From: Virgisporangium ochraceum
Lineage (GTDB): Bacteria > Actinomycetota > Actinomycetes > Mycobacteriales > Micromonosporaceae
NCBI RefSeq assembly: GCF_016863655.1
Contig: NZ_BOPH01000112.1
Span: 1-64,000, forward strand
Length of the DNA stretch: 64,000 nt
Direction of reading: 5' to 3'
Shown: piece by piece, positions 17,771-27,296 of the stretch
Layout of the letters: each line of letters begins with the position of its first letter
How positions within the stretch are numbered: position 1 is the stretch's first letter
Made by a program: the position numbers and the translations under genes
Notes under the pieces: model-generated
What the model was told of the DNA's origin: nothing
The model's database searches: none
Seen by the model: only the letters and a program-made list of their open reading frames with translations

Positions 17771-19557
17771 CGCACGACCCGGTAGAGCACGATGTTTCCG
17801 TTGTCGTAGCGGCGTTCGAACGGGCCCTGGTCGAACTTCGACAGCGCGGCCCGGGTGAGGTTGGTGTCGACGTAGGCACCCGGCTCGGCGTCGTTGAAGT
17901 AGAACCCGGTCAGCGGGAACCGGTTCGCGGTGCGCAGGTCCACGGCGATCCACTCGATGCCGGCCCGTTGGACCTCGGTGAGCACCTGTCGCGTCACCTG
18001 GTCGGGGATGAAGATCAGCCAGACCGGGTAGCCGTCCTCCTCGTAGGTCACCGGTGTCTGCATCCCGATGGCGCCGAAGGTGACGCCGAGCGTGCGGTCG
18101 CCGGTGATGCGGTGGTCCGGGCCGTAGGCGCGCAGCATCCACCGGGCGGCGGCGACCACGTCGGGCGTCATCGAGCGCGGGTCGGCCGACGGGATGTACG
18201 GGCCGGGGAACCGGATGTGCTCACCCGATCGCGCCACACCGCCGCCGACGAACACGACGAACACCAGCGCCGCGGTGATCGGCAGCCCACGGCGCGGACG
18301 CAGGCGGACCACCAGAACCAGCGCGGCGGCACAGATCGGCGCCAGGCCGATGAACGCGAACTCCCACAACCGTTTGACGACCTGGTCACCGCGCAGCGCG
18401 ACCAGCGGCAACGACAGGAAGTAGACCGTGCCGAGCGCGACCAGCAGCCACAGGTCCGGCCGCCGCCGGTGCGCCCGGAGCGTGACGGTTCCCCAGCAGA
18501 ACAGCCCGAACAGGATCAGGACGGCCATGAAGCCCGCCACCCGCTCGTAGGCCGGCACCGGCAGGAAGCCGCCGAACAGCGCGCGGGGGCCCGTCCGTCC
18601 ACCCAGGAAGTCGGGCACCGAGGTGAGGTTCGACACCACGTACGGGCCGATGTAGGTGAGGGTGTACCCGGCCGCCGCGAACAGCCAACCGAGCACCGCG
18701 GCGACGCCGAACCCGGCGAGGACGAGCAGCGGCGCACCGGGCGGCCGGCGGGTGACCAGCCGGCCCAGCACGAGCACCACCAGCAACCCGGCCAGCACGT
18801 AGGAGGAACCGTGGTGGGTGAGGACCACCAGCGTGGTGGTGGCGGCGGCGGCTCCGGCGGTGACCCACCGGGCCCGGCCCTCCTCGTCGCCCAGCCGGAC
18901 GGCGAGCAGAACGGTGACGGCGACGAGCGGTGACGCCAGCGACTCGTAGGCGAACTGGGCGTCGAAGAACGCGAACGCGGGGTTCGACGCGAACACCACG
19001 ACCGCGGCGAGCGCCGCACCCGGGGCCCGCACGAGCCGTTCGGCCAGCAGGAACACCGCCAGGCAACCCGCGACGCGGGCCACCAGGATCACGAGGTTCC
19101 CGGTGACGAACACCGGTCCGCCGGTCACCGAGGCGAGCGTCGCCGACACGGCGTGCAGCCCCGGATAGTCGGCGACCACGCGGTTGAGCGGGTTCTCGCC
19201 GAACAGCCGGTCGCCGTCGAGCAGCGCCCGCACCGCACGCACGTGGGCCTGCTCGTCGAAGAAGTTGAAGAAGGACGGCGAACGCAGCAGCTTCGGCAGC
19301 GACATGAGGGTCGCGAACACCACCACCAGCACGGCGCCGGCGCGGCGCCGGTTCGTGGCGAGGACGAACGTGGCCGCGGTGGTCGCGAGCGCGAGCCCCA
19401 CCGACAACCAGAACATCTCGTGGACGCCCGGCGTGGTGCCGTCGACGTCCGTGCCGCCGAAGGCGGCCCGGTAGGTGGCGACGAACCCGAGACCCGACAA
19501 CGGGAAACCGCTGGAGACGAGCAGCAGCAGCGCGGTGCGCCCCCGGCCGGCCGTCAC
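17767..19557 (-). CDS. GT-C-like integral membrane glycosyltransferase
   Basis: This 596-residue protein starts with GTG at 19557 and has about 11-12 membrane helices. After the second or third helix comes the extracytoplasmic loop FFNFFDEQAHVRAVRALLDG, near residues 95-115. Its acidic pair is in the position of the catalytic Asp/Glu of GT-C enzymes using polyprenyl-phosphate sugars. The last 130 residues are soluble and extracytoplasmic. It could polymerise or extend the glycan after flipping, or mannosylate the secreted partner protein. It overlaps both neighbours by 4 bp. Confidence 0.75.
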   Translation of the reverse strand: MTAGRGRTALLLLVSSGFPLSGLGFVATYRAAFGGTDVDGTTPGVHEMFWLSVGLALATTAATFVLATNRRRAGAVLVVVFATLMSLPKLLRSPSFFNFFDEQAHVRAVRALLDGDRLFGENPLNRVVADYPGLHAVSATLASVTGGPVFVTGNLVILVARVAGCLAVFLLAERLVRAPGAALAAVVVFASNPAFAFFDAQFAYESLASPLVAVTVLLAVRLGDEEGRARWVTAGAAAATTTLVVLTHHGSSYVLAGLLVVLVLGRLVTRRPPGAPLLVLAGFGVAAVLGWLFAAAGYTLTYIGPYVVSNLTSVPDFLGGRTGPRALFGGFLPVPAYERVAGFMAVLILFGLFCWGTVTLRAHRRRPDLWLLVALGTVYFLSLPLVALRGDQVVKRLWEFAFIGLAPICAAALVLVVRLRPRRGLPITAALVFVVFVGGGVARSGEHIRFPGPYIPSADPRSMTPDVVAAARWMLRAYGPDHRITGDRTLGVTFGAIGMQTPVTYEEDGYPVWLIFIPDQVTRQVLTEVQRAGIEWIAVDLRTANRFPLTGFYFNDAEPGAYVDTNLTRAALSKFDQGPFERRYDNGNIVLYRVVR

Positions 19558-20762
19558 GCCCGCACCGTCCGATCGGCCCCGCTAGTGGTGGTGTCGACGA
19601 CCTCGTCGTACACGCGCACGATGCGGGCGACCACCGCCTCCGTGGTGAACCGGGCCGCGCGCTCGTGGGCGGCCCGGCCCATCGCCGCCAGCCCCGGCCG
19701 GTCGGATGCCAGGTCGGCGATCGCGGCCGCCAGCGCGTGCGGGTCGCCCGGCGGAACCAGCACACCGCTCGACCCGTCGACCAGGTCCGGGATCCCGCCG
19801 ACGTTCGACCCGATCACCGGGCGGCCGAACGCGAACGCCTCCAGGACGACGGTCGGGCACGGCTCCGGCCAGATCGACGGAACCACGACGAGCGCGGCGG
19901 AGCGGTACCTGGCCCACAACGGGTCACCGCCGAGCCGGCCGGCGAAGGTGACCCGCGGCGGGACGACCCCGGCCGGCCGGTCGGCGCCGACCACGACCAG
20001 GTGCCCGGACGCAACGATCCTCCAGGCCTCCAGCAGGACGCTCAGCCCTTTGTGCCGGTCGGCCGGGCCGACGTACAGCACGTCGGTGCCGACGGGTCCG
20101 CCGGGGCTTCCGGCCGGTGGGTCGAGGAAGTTCGGGACCACGTCCACCCGCCCGCGGCACACCTCGCGGGCCCGCCGGGCGACGTGGTCGGAGACCGCGA
20201 GGAACCGGTCGGCGCGGGCGACCAACGCCGGCGTCGTGGCACCCAGCGCGGCGGCGAGGACGCACCGCTTGAGCGTTCCCTGCTCGTCACCCGGGCAGGT
20301 GGCGCAGCGCGGGCCCCGCCCGTGTGCGCACTCCCGGTCGCCGCGCAGCAGGGTCTTCTTCGGGCACCGCAGGCCGTGGTCGTGCAGTGTCACCACGACG
20401 GGCGTACCGTGGCGGCGCGCCTCGGCGGCGGCGGAGAACGCGCACCACCCGTGCGCGTGGACGACCTGGGGGTCGAACCGCGAGAACGCGGCGGCCAGCG
20501 CCCGCCGGAACGCCGCCTGCGGCCAGGGCGGATGGAACGCCCGCCCGGCCTTCTGATACGCGCCGGGAAGGCCGACGCCGCTCGGCGCCCGGTACACCGC
20601 GACGCCGTGATCGTCCACGATGGACGGTCGGCCCGGTCCGCCGCCGGCCACCACCGCGACGTCGTGCCCGGTCCGGCGCAGCTCGTGGGCGAGCCGCCGG
20701 ACGTGGCCCTCCAGCCCGCCGGGCGCGGGCGGGTAGAAGTCGGCGACGAGGAGAACCCTCAT
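19554..20762 (-). CDS. Glycosyltransferase family 4 with Cys cluster
   Basis: ATG at 20762 lies in an ATGA overlap with the upstream gene and gives 402 residues. The GT-B pattern is clear: DFYPPAPGGLEGHVRRLAHEL at the start, VVHAHGWCAF near 97, YVGPADRHKGL near 232, and PEPCPTVVLEAFAFGRPVIG with E-x7-E near 305. Between about 128 and 160 lie four cysteines (RCPKK, RECAHG, PRCATCPGD), a pattern of a GT4 branch that may bind metal. It should add one sugar to the lipid-linked glycan in the cytoplasm. Confidence 0.88.
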   Translation of the reverse strand: MRVLLVADFYPPAPGGLEGHVRRLAHELRRTGHDVAVVAGGGPGRPSIVDDHGVAVYRAPSGVGLPGAYQKAGRAFHPPWPQAAFRRALAAAFSRFDPQVVHAHGWCAFSAAAEARRHGTPVVVTLHDHGLRCPKKTLLRGDRECAHGRGPRCATCPGDEQGTLKRCVLAAALGATTPALVARADRFLAVSDHVARRAREVCRGRVDVVPNFLDPPAGSPGGPVGTDVLYVGPADRHKGLSVLLEAWRIVASGHLVVVGADRPAGVVPPRVTFAGRLGGDPLWARYRSAALVVVPSIWPEPCPTVVLEAFAFGRPVIGSNVGGIPDLVDGSSGVLVPPGDPHALAAAIADLASDRPGLAAMGRAAHERAARFTTEAVVARIVRVYDEVVDTTTSGADRTVRA

Positions 20763-21826
20763 CGCGCCGCCCGGTGCGGGATCCGGGCGACCCGCTCGTA
20801 GACGGTCTCGTAGCGGTCGAGCACCACCGGCAACGCGTACTCGCCGAGGTCGACCTCGGCCCGGCGACCGGCGAGCGACCGCACGGCACCGGCGACGTCG
20901 GCCGGACGGGCCGGATCGGCGGTGCGGACGACCGCCGGGAACCGGGTGCCCCACTCGGCGAGGGCCGTGTCGCCGCTCGTCACGACCGGTGTGCCGGCGG
21001 CCAGCGCCTCGAGAACCGTGTACGAGAACGCCTCCGCGGCAGACAGGTTGACGTGCACCGCGGCGTCCCGGAGGATCGCGCGTACCGCGTCGTCGGTGAG
21101 CCGTTCGGTGGTCAGCCGCATCCGGCCGGCGACGCCGAGACGGTCGGCGAGGGTGCGCAGATCGGCCCGCTGCGGGCCGTCGCCCACCACGTGCAGCCGG
21201 AAGCCGGGTAGGTCGGCGAGCGCGCGTACCACCGCGTCCACCCGCTTGTAGGGCACCAGGCGGGACACCACGACGATCGTCGGCGGAGCGTCCACAGTGG
21301 ACCGGGCAGGTTGCGCCGGCGTGTCGACGCCGTTCGGGATCACCTCGGGCAGCACGCCGAAGTGCCGGTGGACCAGCCGCGCCTCGGCCTGCGACACCGC
21401 CGTCACCGCTGCGGCGTCGCGCACCACGCGCGCCGCGACGCGCCGGTACGCGGGGTGGACGAGCCGGGCCGCGAGGGTGTGCCCGCGCCCGTGGTAGTGG
21501 GCGGTGAGCACGTACGGGCGGCGTCGCGCCAGCCACACGGCCGGTGCGACGGTCGAGTGCAGGTTGTGGACGTGGCACACGTCGGGCCGCAGGCCGCGCA
21601 GCACGGGGACGATCCGGCGGGACCACTCGAACGTCGTGCCCCGGCTCGGCAGCGTCAGCACCCGGAACCCCGGCCCGGCGGGCGACGGCCGCTCTGCCTC
21701 GCCGCCGTAGGTCACCACGAGAACGTCGTGGCCGCGGGCCGTGAAGCCCTCGGCGAGTTGCCGGCACAGCGTCTCCACCCCACCGACCCGTGGCGGAAAT
21801 CCCCGCGTGACGAGCAGGAGCCTCAT
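20759..21826 (-). CDS. Glycosyltransferase family 4
   Basis: ATG at 21826, again in an ATGA overlap, gives 355 residues. Signatures are TRGFPPRVGGVETLCRQLAEG at the N-terminus, VCHVHNLHSTVAPAV near 85, AVSQAEARLVHRHFG near 145, the donor-side VVVSRLVPYKRVDAV near 190, and SAAEAFSYTVLEALAAGTPVV with E-x7-E near 270. It is a retaining GT-B transferase of the same operon. Sugar specificity is not readable. It contains the TCCACAGTGGA palindrome at 21291. Confidence 0.88.
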   Translation of the reverse strand: MRLLLVTRGFPPRVGGVETLCRQLAEGFTARGHDVLVVTYGGEAERPSPAGPGFRVLTLPSRGTTFEWSRRIVPVLRGLRPDVCHVHNLHSTVAPAVWLARRRPYVLTAHYHGRGHTLAARLVHPAYRRVAARVVRDAAAVTAVSQAEARLVHRHFGVLPEVIPNGVDTPAQPARSTVDAPPTIVVVSRLVPYKRVDAVVRALADLPGFRLHVVGDGPQRADLRTLADRLGVAGRMRLTTERLTDDAVRAILRDAAVHVNLSAAEAFSYTVLEALAAGTPVVTSGDTALAEWGTRFPAVVRTADPARPADVAGAVRSLAGRRAEVDLGEYALPVVLDRYETVYERVARIPHRAAR

Positions 21827-22824
21827 ACCCGCTGCCCCGTCCGTCCACGATGGACGTCGGGCCGGGCGGCCCGGCGCCGGTCCGCGACGAGCCGGCGACC
21901 GCCGGCGGTGAGCAACCGGCCGCCGAACCCCGCGGCGGTCACGAGCAGGCCACCGGCGGCGGCGACCGCTCTCGCGGCGGCGAGGTGGTCGCGGCGCAGC
22001 ACACCACGGGCGGCGTACCGGGCGATCGCGGGCAGCAGCGTACGCCGCGCGTAGCTCTGGTCGAAGCCCAGCGCGGCGGGCCCGTAGCGCAGGCGGACAT
22101 CGGCTTTGGAGACGCCCTCGGCGACGCACCGGTGCCACAGGTACCGCCAGGTGGTGCGGTCGGCCGGCACGAAGTGGTTCACGACCGCGCCGGGGGTGTA
22201 CCGGATGCTGTCGCGTCCGTGGCGGCGCCGCAGCGTCACCGCGAGCGCGATCTCCTCGTTCGAGTGGTTCTTGGGCTTCGGCCCGCTCGGACCGAACTCG
22301 ACCGGGAACCCGCCGGCGTCGACGAGCGCGTCGCGGCGGACGGCCATGTTGCACGCGATCGGCCGCGTGATCGGTTGGGCGACGGTCGGATGGCCGGCGT
22401 AGGTGCAGCCGACCACCCAGTACAACTCGGCCGGCAGCCGCTTCGCGCCGGGGTGCTCCCACATCGGGACGATGCGTCCGCCGGTGGCGACGACGTCCGC
22501 GTCGGCGAACGGCGCGGTGAGGTGCTCCAACCAGTCGGGTTCGGCGACCGCGTCGTCGTCGATGAACGCGAGCACGTCGCCGGTGGCGGCCGCCGTCCCG
22601 GTGTTGCGGGCGGCCGACACCCCCCGGCCGTCGCTGGCGAGAACGGGGACGCCGGTGGGCAGGAGCCCGTCGAGCCGTTCGCGCAGCGGCTCGTTCGTGT
22701 CGACCACCACGATCACCTCGTGCGGAGCGTTGGCACGCACGCTCCGCACGCAGTCGACGAGGAGAGGCAGCCGGCGGTCGGTGTGCGTGCACACCACGAC
22801 GGACACTCCGGCCACACCGGCCAC
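21823..22824 (-). CDS. Glycosyltransferase family 2
   Basis: This 333-residue GT-A transferase has VSVVVCTHTDRR at the start, SAARNTGTAAATGDVLAFIDDDA near 75-95 with the metal-binding DDD, and AVRRDALVDAGGFPVEFG near 170. It ends with a helical tail of about 80 residues that may lie on the membrane. The motif arrangement fits inverting transferases such as rhamnosyl- or galactofuranosyl-type enzymes. It is the first of the block of short-overlap genes and follows the secreted protein gene after a strong terminator, so it probably has its own promoter in 22825-22901. Confidence 0.87.
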   Translation of the reverse strand: MAGVAGVSVVVCTHTDRRLPLLVDCVRSVRANAPHEVIVVVDTNEPLRERLDGLLPTGVPVLASDGRGVSAARNTGTAAATGDVLAFIDDDAVAEPDWLEHLTAPFADADVVATGGRIVPMWEHPGAKRLPAELYWVVGCTYAGHPTVAQPITRPIACNMAVRRDALVDAGGFPVEFGPSGPKPKNHSNEEIALAVTLRRRHGRDSIRYTPGAVVNHFVPADRTTWRYLWHRCVAEGVSKADVRLRYGPAALGFDQSYARRTLLPAIARYAARGVLRRDHLAAARAVAAAGGLLVTAAGFGGRLLTAGGRRLVADRRRAARPDVHRGRTGQRV

Positions 22825-22901
22825 GACAACACCCCCGCGCTGCGTTCCAACCCCGTGCAGCGACCACGCTACCGGCCACGGGCGGCGCTCCGTGTTGCCA
22901 T

Positions 22902-22962
22902 AAACGACGCTCGATCCGGTGCGGTTTCCTGGCTGGGAACCACACCGGATCGAGCGTCGTTT
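22902..22962 (-). terminator. Strong hairpin terminator
   Basis: Two perfect 20-bp arms (22902-22921 and 22943-22962) flank a loop that itself contains a GGTTTCC/GGGAACC partial pairing. Each outer end carries a T/A run, so the structure ends in TTT on either strand. It lies 15 bp after the secreted-protein stop and before the next minus-strand gene. Confidence 0.85.
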
Positions 22963-22977
22963 GTCCGGAACCCGCGG

Positions 22978-25900
22978 CTACGACACCCGGAAGCAGCCCA
23001 CGCAGCTCGCCTTGCCGCTGTCCGGGTTCGTCACCAGCACCGTCCGGTTGCCCGTACCCGTCGTCGCGGCGGCACCCACCGTCGCGGTGATGGTGGTGGA
23101 GTCGACCACCGTGACATCCGTGACGGTCACGCCGGTGCTCAGGCTGACGGCCGCACCGGGTACGAAGTTCGTGCCGGTGATGGTGACCCGCGCGGTGCCG
23201 CCCCGGGCCACCACGTTCGGCGTGATGCCGGTGACCGTCGGCGCGCCGCTCACCGCGAACACGGTCGAGTTCGAGCCCTTGCCACCGTCGGCGTTGACCA
23301 CGCTGACCACCCGGTCACCGGCGACGGCCGCACCGGCGACGGACAGCGTCGCGGTGATCGTGTTCGCGTCCACCCGGCTCTGGCTCATGACCGCGACACC
23401 GGTGCCCGCGAACGACAGCCGGGCGCCCTCGCTGAAGTTCGACCCGCTCACCGTGACGGTGGTGAGCGCTCCGCCGCCGAGCACGCCGGGCGTGACCGAC
23501 TCGATCACGGGCGCGGCCGTCACCACGAAGCACCCTCCACATTGGACGCTGCCGGCGTCACCGGGGTTGGTCAGGATCAGGTCGCGCGGACCCGGCGCCG
23601 CGGCACCCGCCGTCGACAGCGTGAGGGTGAGGTTGCCGGCGTCGACGACGGTCACCGAGGTGACCGCGACGCCGCTCGCCGGAACGGTCACCTTCATGCC
23701 CGACGTGAAGCCGGAACCCTCGACCGTCACCGTGCGCACCGCGCCCGGGCCGATCGCGTTCGGCGTAACGGCGGACACCTGCGGACCCGGCGCCACCGTG
23801 AAGCAGGCGGCACAGGTCACCGTGCGACCGTCGAGCAGGGTCACCGTCAGCGGACGCGAACCGACCGCGGCGTTGCCGGCGACGACGACGTGCGCGGTCA
23901 GCGTGGTGGCCGACACGAACGTCGTGAACTTCACGGTGACGCCGGGCCCGAGGTCCACCTGTGCGCCGGGCGTGAAACCCTTGCCCGTCACAGTGACGCT
24001 CTGGCCGAACGCCCCACCGTTGGCGCCCTGGCCCAGGGTGGCCGGAGCGGTCGACGTGGCGGCGAGCGGCGCCAGCTCGGTGAGCGTCGAGGTAGCGGTC
24101 AGCGCGCCGTCGGTCGCGGTGATCACCTCGGCGCCGGCGGTGGTCGACGCGGTGACGGTCGCGACGTAGATGCCGAAGCCCTGGTCGGTCACCGGCGAAA
24201 TGTCGACGTCTCCGTCGGTCGACAGGGCGACCGGCTCACCGGTCTTCGGGTTGCCGTGCCTGTCGGTGACGGTCACCGTGGCGTTCACGGTCGAGGTGCC
24301 GTCCGCGGTCACGCTCGGCGCCGACAGCACCAGCGTCACGGTCGCCGCCGGCCCGGCGGTCTGGGTCAGCACGGCGCTTCCGGTGGCGCCACCGGTGGTT
24401 GCGGCGATCGTCTGGGTCCCGGCCATCGTGGACGCCGTGAGCACCGCCGAGTACGTCCCGTCGCCGTGGTTGGTGACCGCGCCGAACGTCGCGCCACCGT
24501 CACTGGTGAGGGCGACGGTGTCGCCGGTGCGGGCGTTGCCGAACCGGTCGGCCACGGTCACATTGACGGTCGACGTGGCGGTGCCGTCGGCGACGATCGT
24601 CGGGTCGGACAGCGCCACGGTCACCACCGGGGCGGCCGGGTTCACCTGGAGGGTCGCGGTACCCGTTGCCGTGCCGGAGGTCGCGGTGACGGTGTGCGGA
24701 CCGGCGACGGTCGCCGTACAGGTGCTGCCGGCGCACGACCCGTCGGGCGCGATGGTGAACGTGCTTGCCGCGGTGCGGTCACCGAGGTTGTTCCCGCTCG
24801 CGTCGCGGCCCTGCGCGGTGAACGAGCGGCTCGCGCCGGCGTCCATCGTGGACGTTCCCGGCGAGACCGCGAGGCTCGCGAGTGCGCCCGGCTGCACGGA
24901 GATCGGGCCCTGGCTGCTCGCCAGCGACCCGTCGGAGACGCTCACGGTGTGGTTCCCCGCGGTCCGCAGGGTGACGCCACCGGTGAAGGTGTGCGTGCCG
25001 CCGTCGGCCGCGGTAAAGGTGTACACCGGCGGCAGGGCCGCCGCGGGGTCCGTCGAGGTGAACGTGACGGCGCCGCGGTAGCCGGTGGCGACGTTGCCGT
25101 ACGCGTCGCGCAGGGTCACCGTCGCGGTGCCGGCCGACCCGGCGGCGGCCGGGCTCGTGATACCGGTCAGGGCCATGGCCGTCGCGGCACCGGCGACGAC
25201 GGTCGTCGAGCCGCTGCCGGCGATCGACGACGTGGCCCTGTCGGAGGCGATCAGGTTCCGGGCGCCGGCGGTCTTGAACACCACGCCGGTGAAGGTGTGC
25301 GTGCCGTTGTCGACGGCGGTGAACGTGTAGTCCGCCGGCTTCACGACCGCCGGGTCCGACGACGAGAACGTCACCGTGCCGCGGTAGCCGGTGGCCACGT
25401 TCCCGTACTGGTCGCGGGCCGTGACCGTGACCGACTGGCCGGCACCCGCGGTGACGGTCGCGGGCACGCCCACCGACAGCTGCGACGCGGCCGCCGGCGC
25501 CTCGGTCAGCGTTCCGAAGTTGGTGCCGCCGACGCCGCGCGTGACACCGGAGACGGTGACCGCGCCGGTGGAGCCGTCGAGGTACATGGTGCCGCTGGCG
25601 ACCGGTGTGCTGGCGGTCGGACGCACGCCGAGCCGGCCCGTCGTGCCGGAGTTGGCCCCGATGGTGACGACACTGGCGGTGGACGACCGGTCGCAGACGA
25701 AGAACGTCAGCGCGGTGGCCGTCGGGGTGACGTTGAGCGTTGCCCGCGTCGCGTTGGTGCACGACGACGAGGCCGAGATCTGCGGCCGCGCCGCGGTGCC
25801 CGGGCCGGAGAGGGCGACGCTCACGGTCGCGCCGGTACGGAACTCGAAGCCGGCCGGCGCCATGACGGCGAACCGCCCGAGGGAGATCTCCTGCGCGGCG

Positions 25901-26136
25901 GCCTCGTCGACGACGATCGCGCCGAGGTTCGTGTAGGTGGCCGTCGGACCGGCGTTGGTGGCGGTCATGGTGGTGCCGCCACTCGCCGGGGTCACGGTGG
26001 AGGCGGCGAGAGCCGGCGTCGCGACCGCGCCGGCCGCGAGGGCTCCGGCTGCGGCCGCGACCAGCGCCCGCCAGAAGGTGGACCGTTTCTGCACTGAAGA
26101 GGTTCCTCTCGGTTCGCTGAGGGTCGGTCGTGGCAT
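22978..26136 (-). CDS. Large secreted protein with Ig-like and IPT/TIG repeats
   Basis: This 1052-residue protein has a signal peptide (basic start, hydrophobic 23-42, cleavage after PALA-A near 44). Residues 45-225 form a unique beta-rich domain. Residues 230-430 hold two repeats with YGNVATGYRG and F-T-V-x-NGTHTFTG, a bacterial Ig-like pattern. Residues 500-700 hold two invasin-like repeats (DRFGNARTGD, DRHGNPKTGE). Residues 710-1052 hold four IPT/TIG-like repeats, three of which end with a CxxC pair (CAAC, CGGC, CVGC). No sortase motif or anchor helix is visible. It is probably a surface or matrix protein, perhaps the acceptor or partner of the operon glycan. Confidence 0.82.
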   Translation of the reverse strand: MPRPTLSEPRGTSSVQKRSTFWRALVAAAAGALAAGAVATPALAASTVTPASGGTTMTATNAGPTATYTNLGAIVVDEAAAQEISLGRFAVMAPAGFEFRTGATVSVALSGPGTAARPQISASSSCTNATRATLNVTPTATALTFFVCDRSSTASVVTIGANSGTTGRLGVRPTASTPVASGTMYLDGSTGAVTVSGVTRGVGGTNFGTLTEAPAAASQLSVGVPATVTAGAGQSVTVTARDQYGNVATGYRGTVTFSSSDPAVVKPADYTFTAVDNGTHTFTGVVFKTAGARNLIASDRATSSIAGSGSTTVVAGAATAMALTGITSPAAAGSAGTATVTLRDAYGNVATGYRGAVTFTSTDPAAALPPVYTFTAADGGTHTFTGGVTLRTAGNHTVSVSDGSLASSQGPISVQPGALASLAVSPGTSTMDAGASRSFTAQGRDASGNNLGDRTAASTFTIAPDGSCAGSTCTATVAGPHTVTATSGTATGTATLQVNPAAPVVTVALSDPTIVADGTATSTVNVTVADRFGNARTGDTVALTSDGGATFGAVTNHGDGTYSAVLTASTMAGTQTIAATTGGATGSAVLTQTAGPAATVTLVLSAPSVTADGTSTVNATVTVTDRHGNPKTGEPVALSTDGDVDISPVTDQGFGIYVATVTASTTAGAEVITATDGALTATSTLTELAPLAATSTAPATLGQGANGGAFGQSVTVTGKGFTPGAQVDLGPGVTVKFTTFVSATTLTAHVVVAGNAAVGSRPLTVTLLDGRTVTCAACFTVAPGPQVSAVTPNAIGPGAVRTVTVEGSGFTSGMKVTVPASGVAVTSVTVVDAGNLTLTLSTAGAAAPGPRDLILTNPGDAGSVQCGGCFVVTAAPVIESVTPGVLGGGALTTVTVSGSNFSEGARLSFAGTGVAVMSQSRVDANTITATLSVAGAAVAGDRVVSVVNADGGKGSNSTVFAVSGAPTVTGITPNVVARGGTARVTITGTNFVPGAAVSLSTGVTVTDVTVVDSTTITATVGAAATTGTGNRTVLVTNPDSGKASCVGCFRVS

Positions 26137-26972
26137 CAGAGGGACGCCGCGGCCACGGCGTGGGCGTGCTGGTGCGTCGGGCGGTGCGCGGACGGCCGGC
26201 GCAGCCGCTCGCGGGCGAGCGTCCGCAGCACCCGCAGGCCGTCCCGGACGGCGTTCAGGTTGCTTTCGCCGTGGATCCGGTCATGTTCGAAGCTCGGCAC
26301 CTCGGCGACCGTGAGCCCGGCCCGGGCGACGCGGACGTTGATGATCGTCTCGATCTCGAACCCGTCACCCCAGCACATCGCCCCGGCGGCGTCCTCGTGC
26401 CCCGCGTCCAGGTTCAGCGTCGGCAGGCAGTGCCGCCAGAACGCGTTGTAGCCGTAGCAGAGGTCGGTGAACCGCGTCCCGTTGAGCACGTTCGCGATCA
26501 GGTTGAGCGCATGGTTGCCGGTGCGCCGGATACCCGTGATGTCTGTGCTACCGCCGCCGGCGACGAACCGGGAACCCTTGGCGTAGTCGGCGCCGGCCCG
26601 CAGCGCGGCGACGAAGGCCGGGATCTCGCGGGGGTCGGTCGACCCGTCGGCGTCGAGCATGACGATGATGTCGCCGCGGCAGGCGGCGAAGCCGCACGCG
26701 AGCGCGTTGCCCTTACCCCGGCGCGTCTGCCGCACGATCCGCACGTCGGGCCGCAACCGCCGCGCCACCGCGATCGTGTCGTCGGTCGAGTTGCCGTCGA
26801 CCACGACCACCTCGTAGATGTCCGCCGGCAGCAGTGCGAACACGTGGGGCAGGTTGCGAGCCTCGTTGAGCGTGGGAATGACCACGCTCACCCGGGGGAG
26901 CGCGGACGCGGTGGAGCCGATCGGCGCGGCGGGCGTACGCGGGCAGGGGGGAACCACGACGGGTGCGAGCAC
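26136..26972 (-). CDS. Glycosyltransferase family 2 (dolichyl-phosphate-mannose-synthase-like)
   Basis: This 278-residue protein has SVVIPTLNEARNLPHVF near 30, VVVVDGNSTDDTIAVA near 58, GKGNALACGFAACRGDIIVM then DADGSTDP near 85-112 (the DxD metal site), and GSRF near 132. These are the marks of GT2 enzymes that charge polyprenyl phosphate with a sugar. There are no C-terminal membrane helices. It would supply lipid-linked sugar to the GT-C enzyme of the operon. Its stop overlaps the next start by one base (TGATG). It is the most upstream gene of the glycan operon. Confidence 0.88.
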   Translation of the reverse strand: MLAPVVVPPCPRTPAAPIGSTASALPRVSVVIPTLNEARNLPHVFALLPADIYEVVVVDGNSTDDTIAVARRLRPDVRIVRQTRRGKGNALACGFAACRGDIIVMLDADGSTDPREIPAFVAALRAGADYAKGSRFVAGGGSTDITGIRRTGNHALNLIANVLNGTRFTDLCYGYNAFWRHCLPTLNLDAGHEDAAGAMCWGDGFEIETIINVRVARAGLTVAEVPSFEHDRIHGESNLNAVRDGLRVLRTLARERLRRPSAHRPTHQHAHAVAAASL

Positions 26973-27296
26973 GGGCCTTCTCCGAAGTCAGTGGATCGGG
27001 CTCGGTTTCGCCACTGACTCCCCGCCGGACCGAGGGCGACCATGAACGCCCGGCGGATCTACGCATCCCGGCGGCCCGGGTGGGCCGCTGCTAACACTGT
27101 GGAACCTGAACGGCAACCGCGTTGTCCGGTGTTTGGACGGTTACCCGCGCCGGCCAGTCGGTCGTCGCGCGTCAAACGCGCCATTGTCGCCTGGCCCGGC
27201 CCGGCCCGGAACCACCATGTGGGATCAGCTCCCTGAACAAGGTTAAGATTCGTCACAATCGATATCTGACGGCGACCGCCGTGTGATTCTGGCGAC
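26973..27296. other. Divergent promoter region
   Basis: These 324 bp separate the minus-strand glycan operon from the plus-strand response regulator. No gene is visible. The part near 27235-27290 is notably AT-rich for this genome, and GATTCT at 27285-27290 lies 6 bases before the regulator GTG and may be its -10 box. Confidence 0.45.

Noticed and set aside
21850..26097. A 1415-residue plus-strand open frame
   Set aside because: It lies antisense to two well-supported genes (GT2 and the secreted Ig-like protein). Its translation is Arg/Gly/His-rich without any domain, as expected from GC-rich third-position bias.
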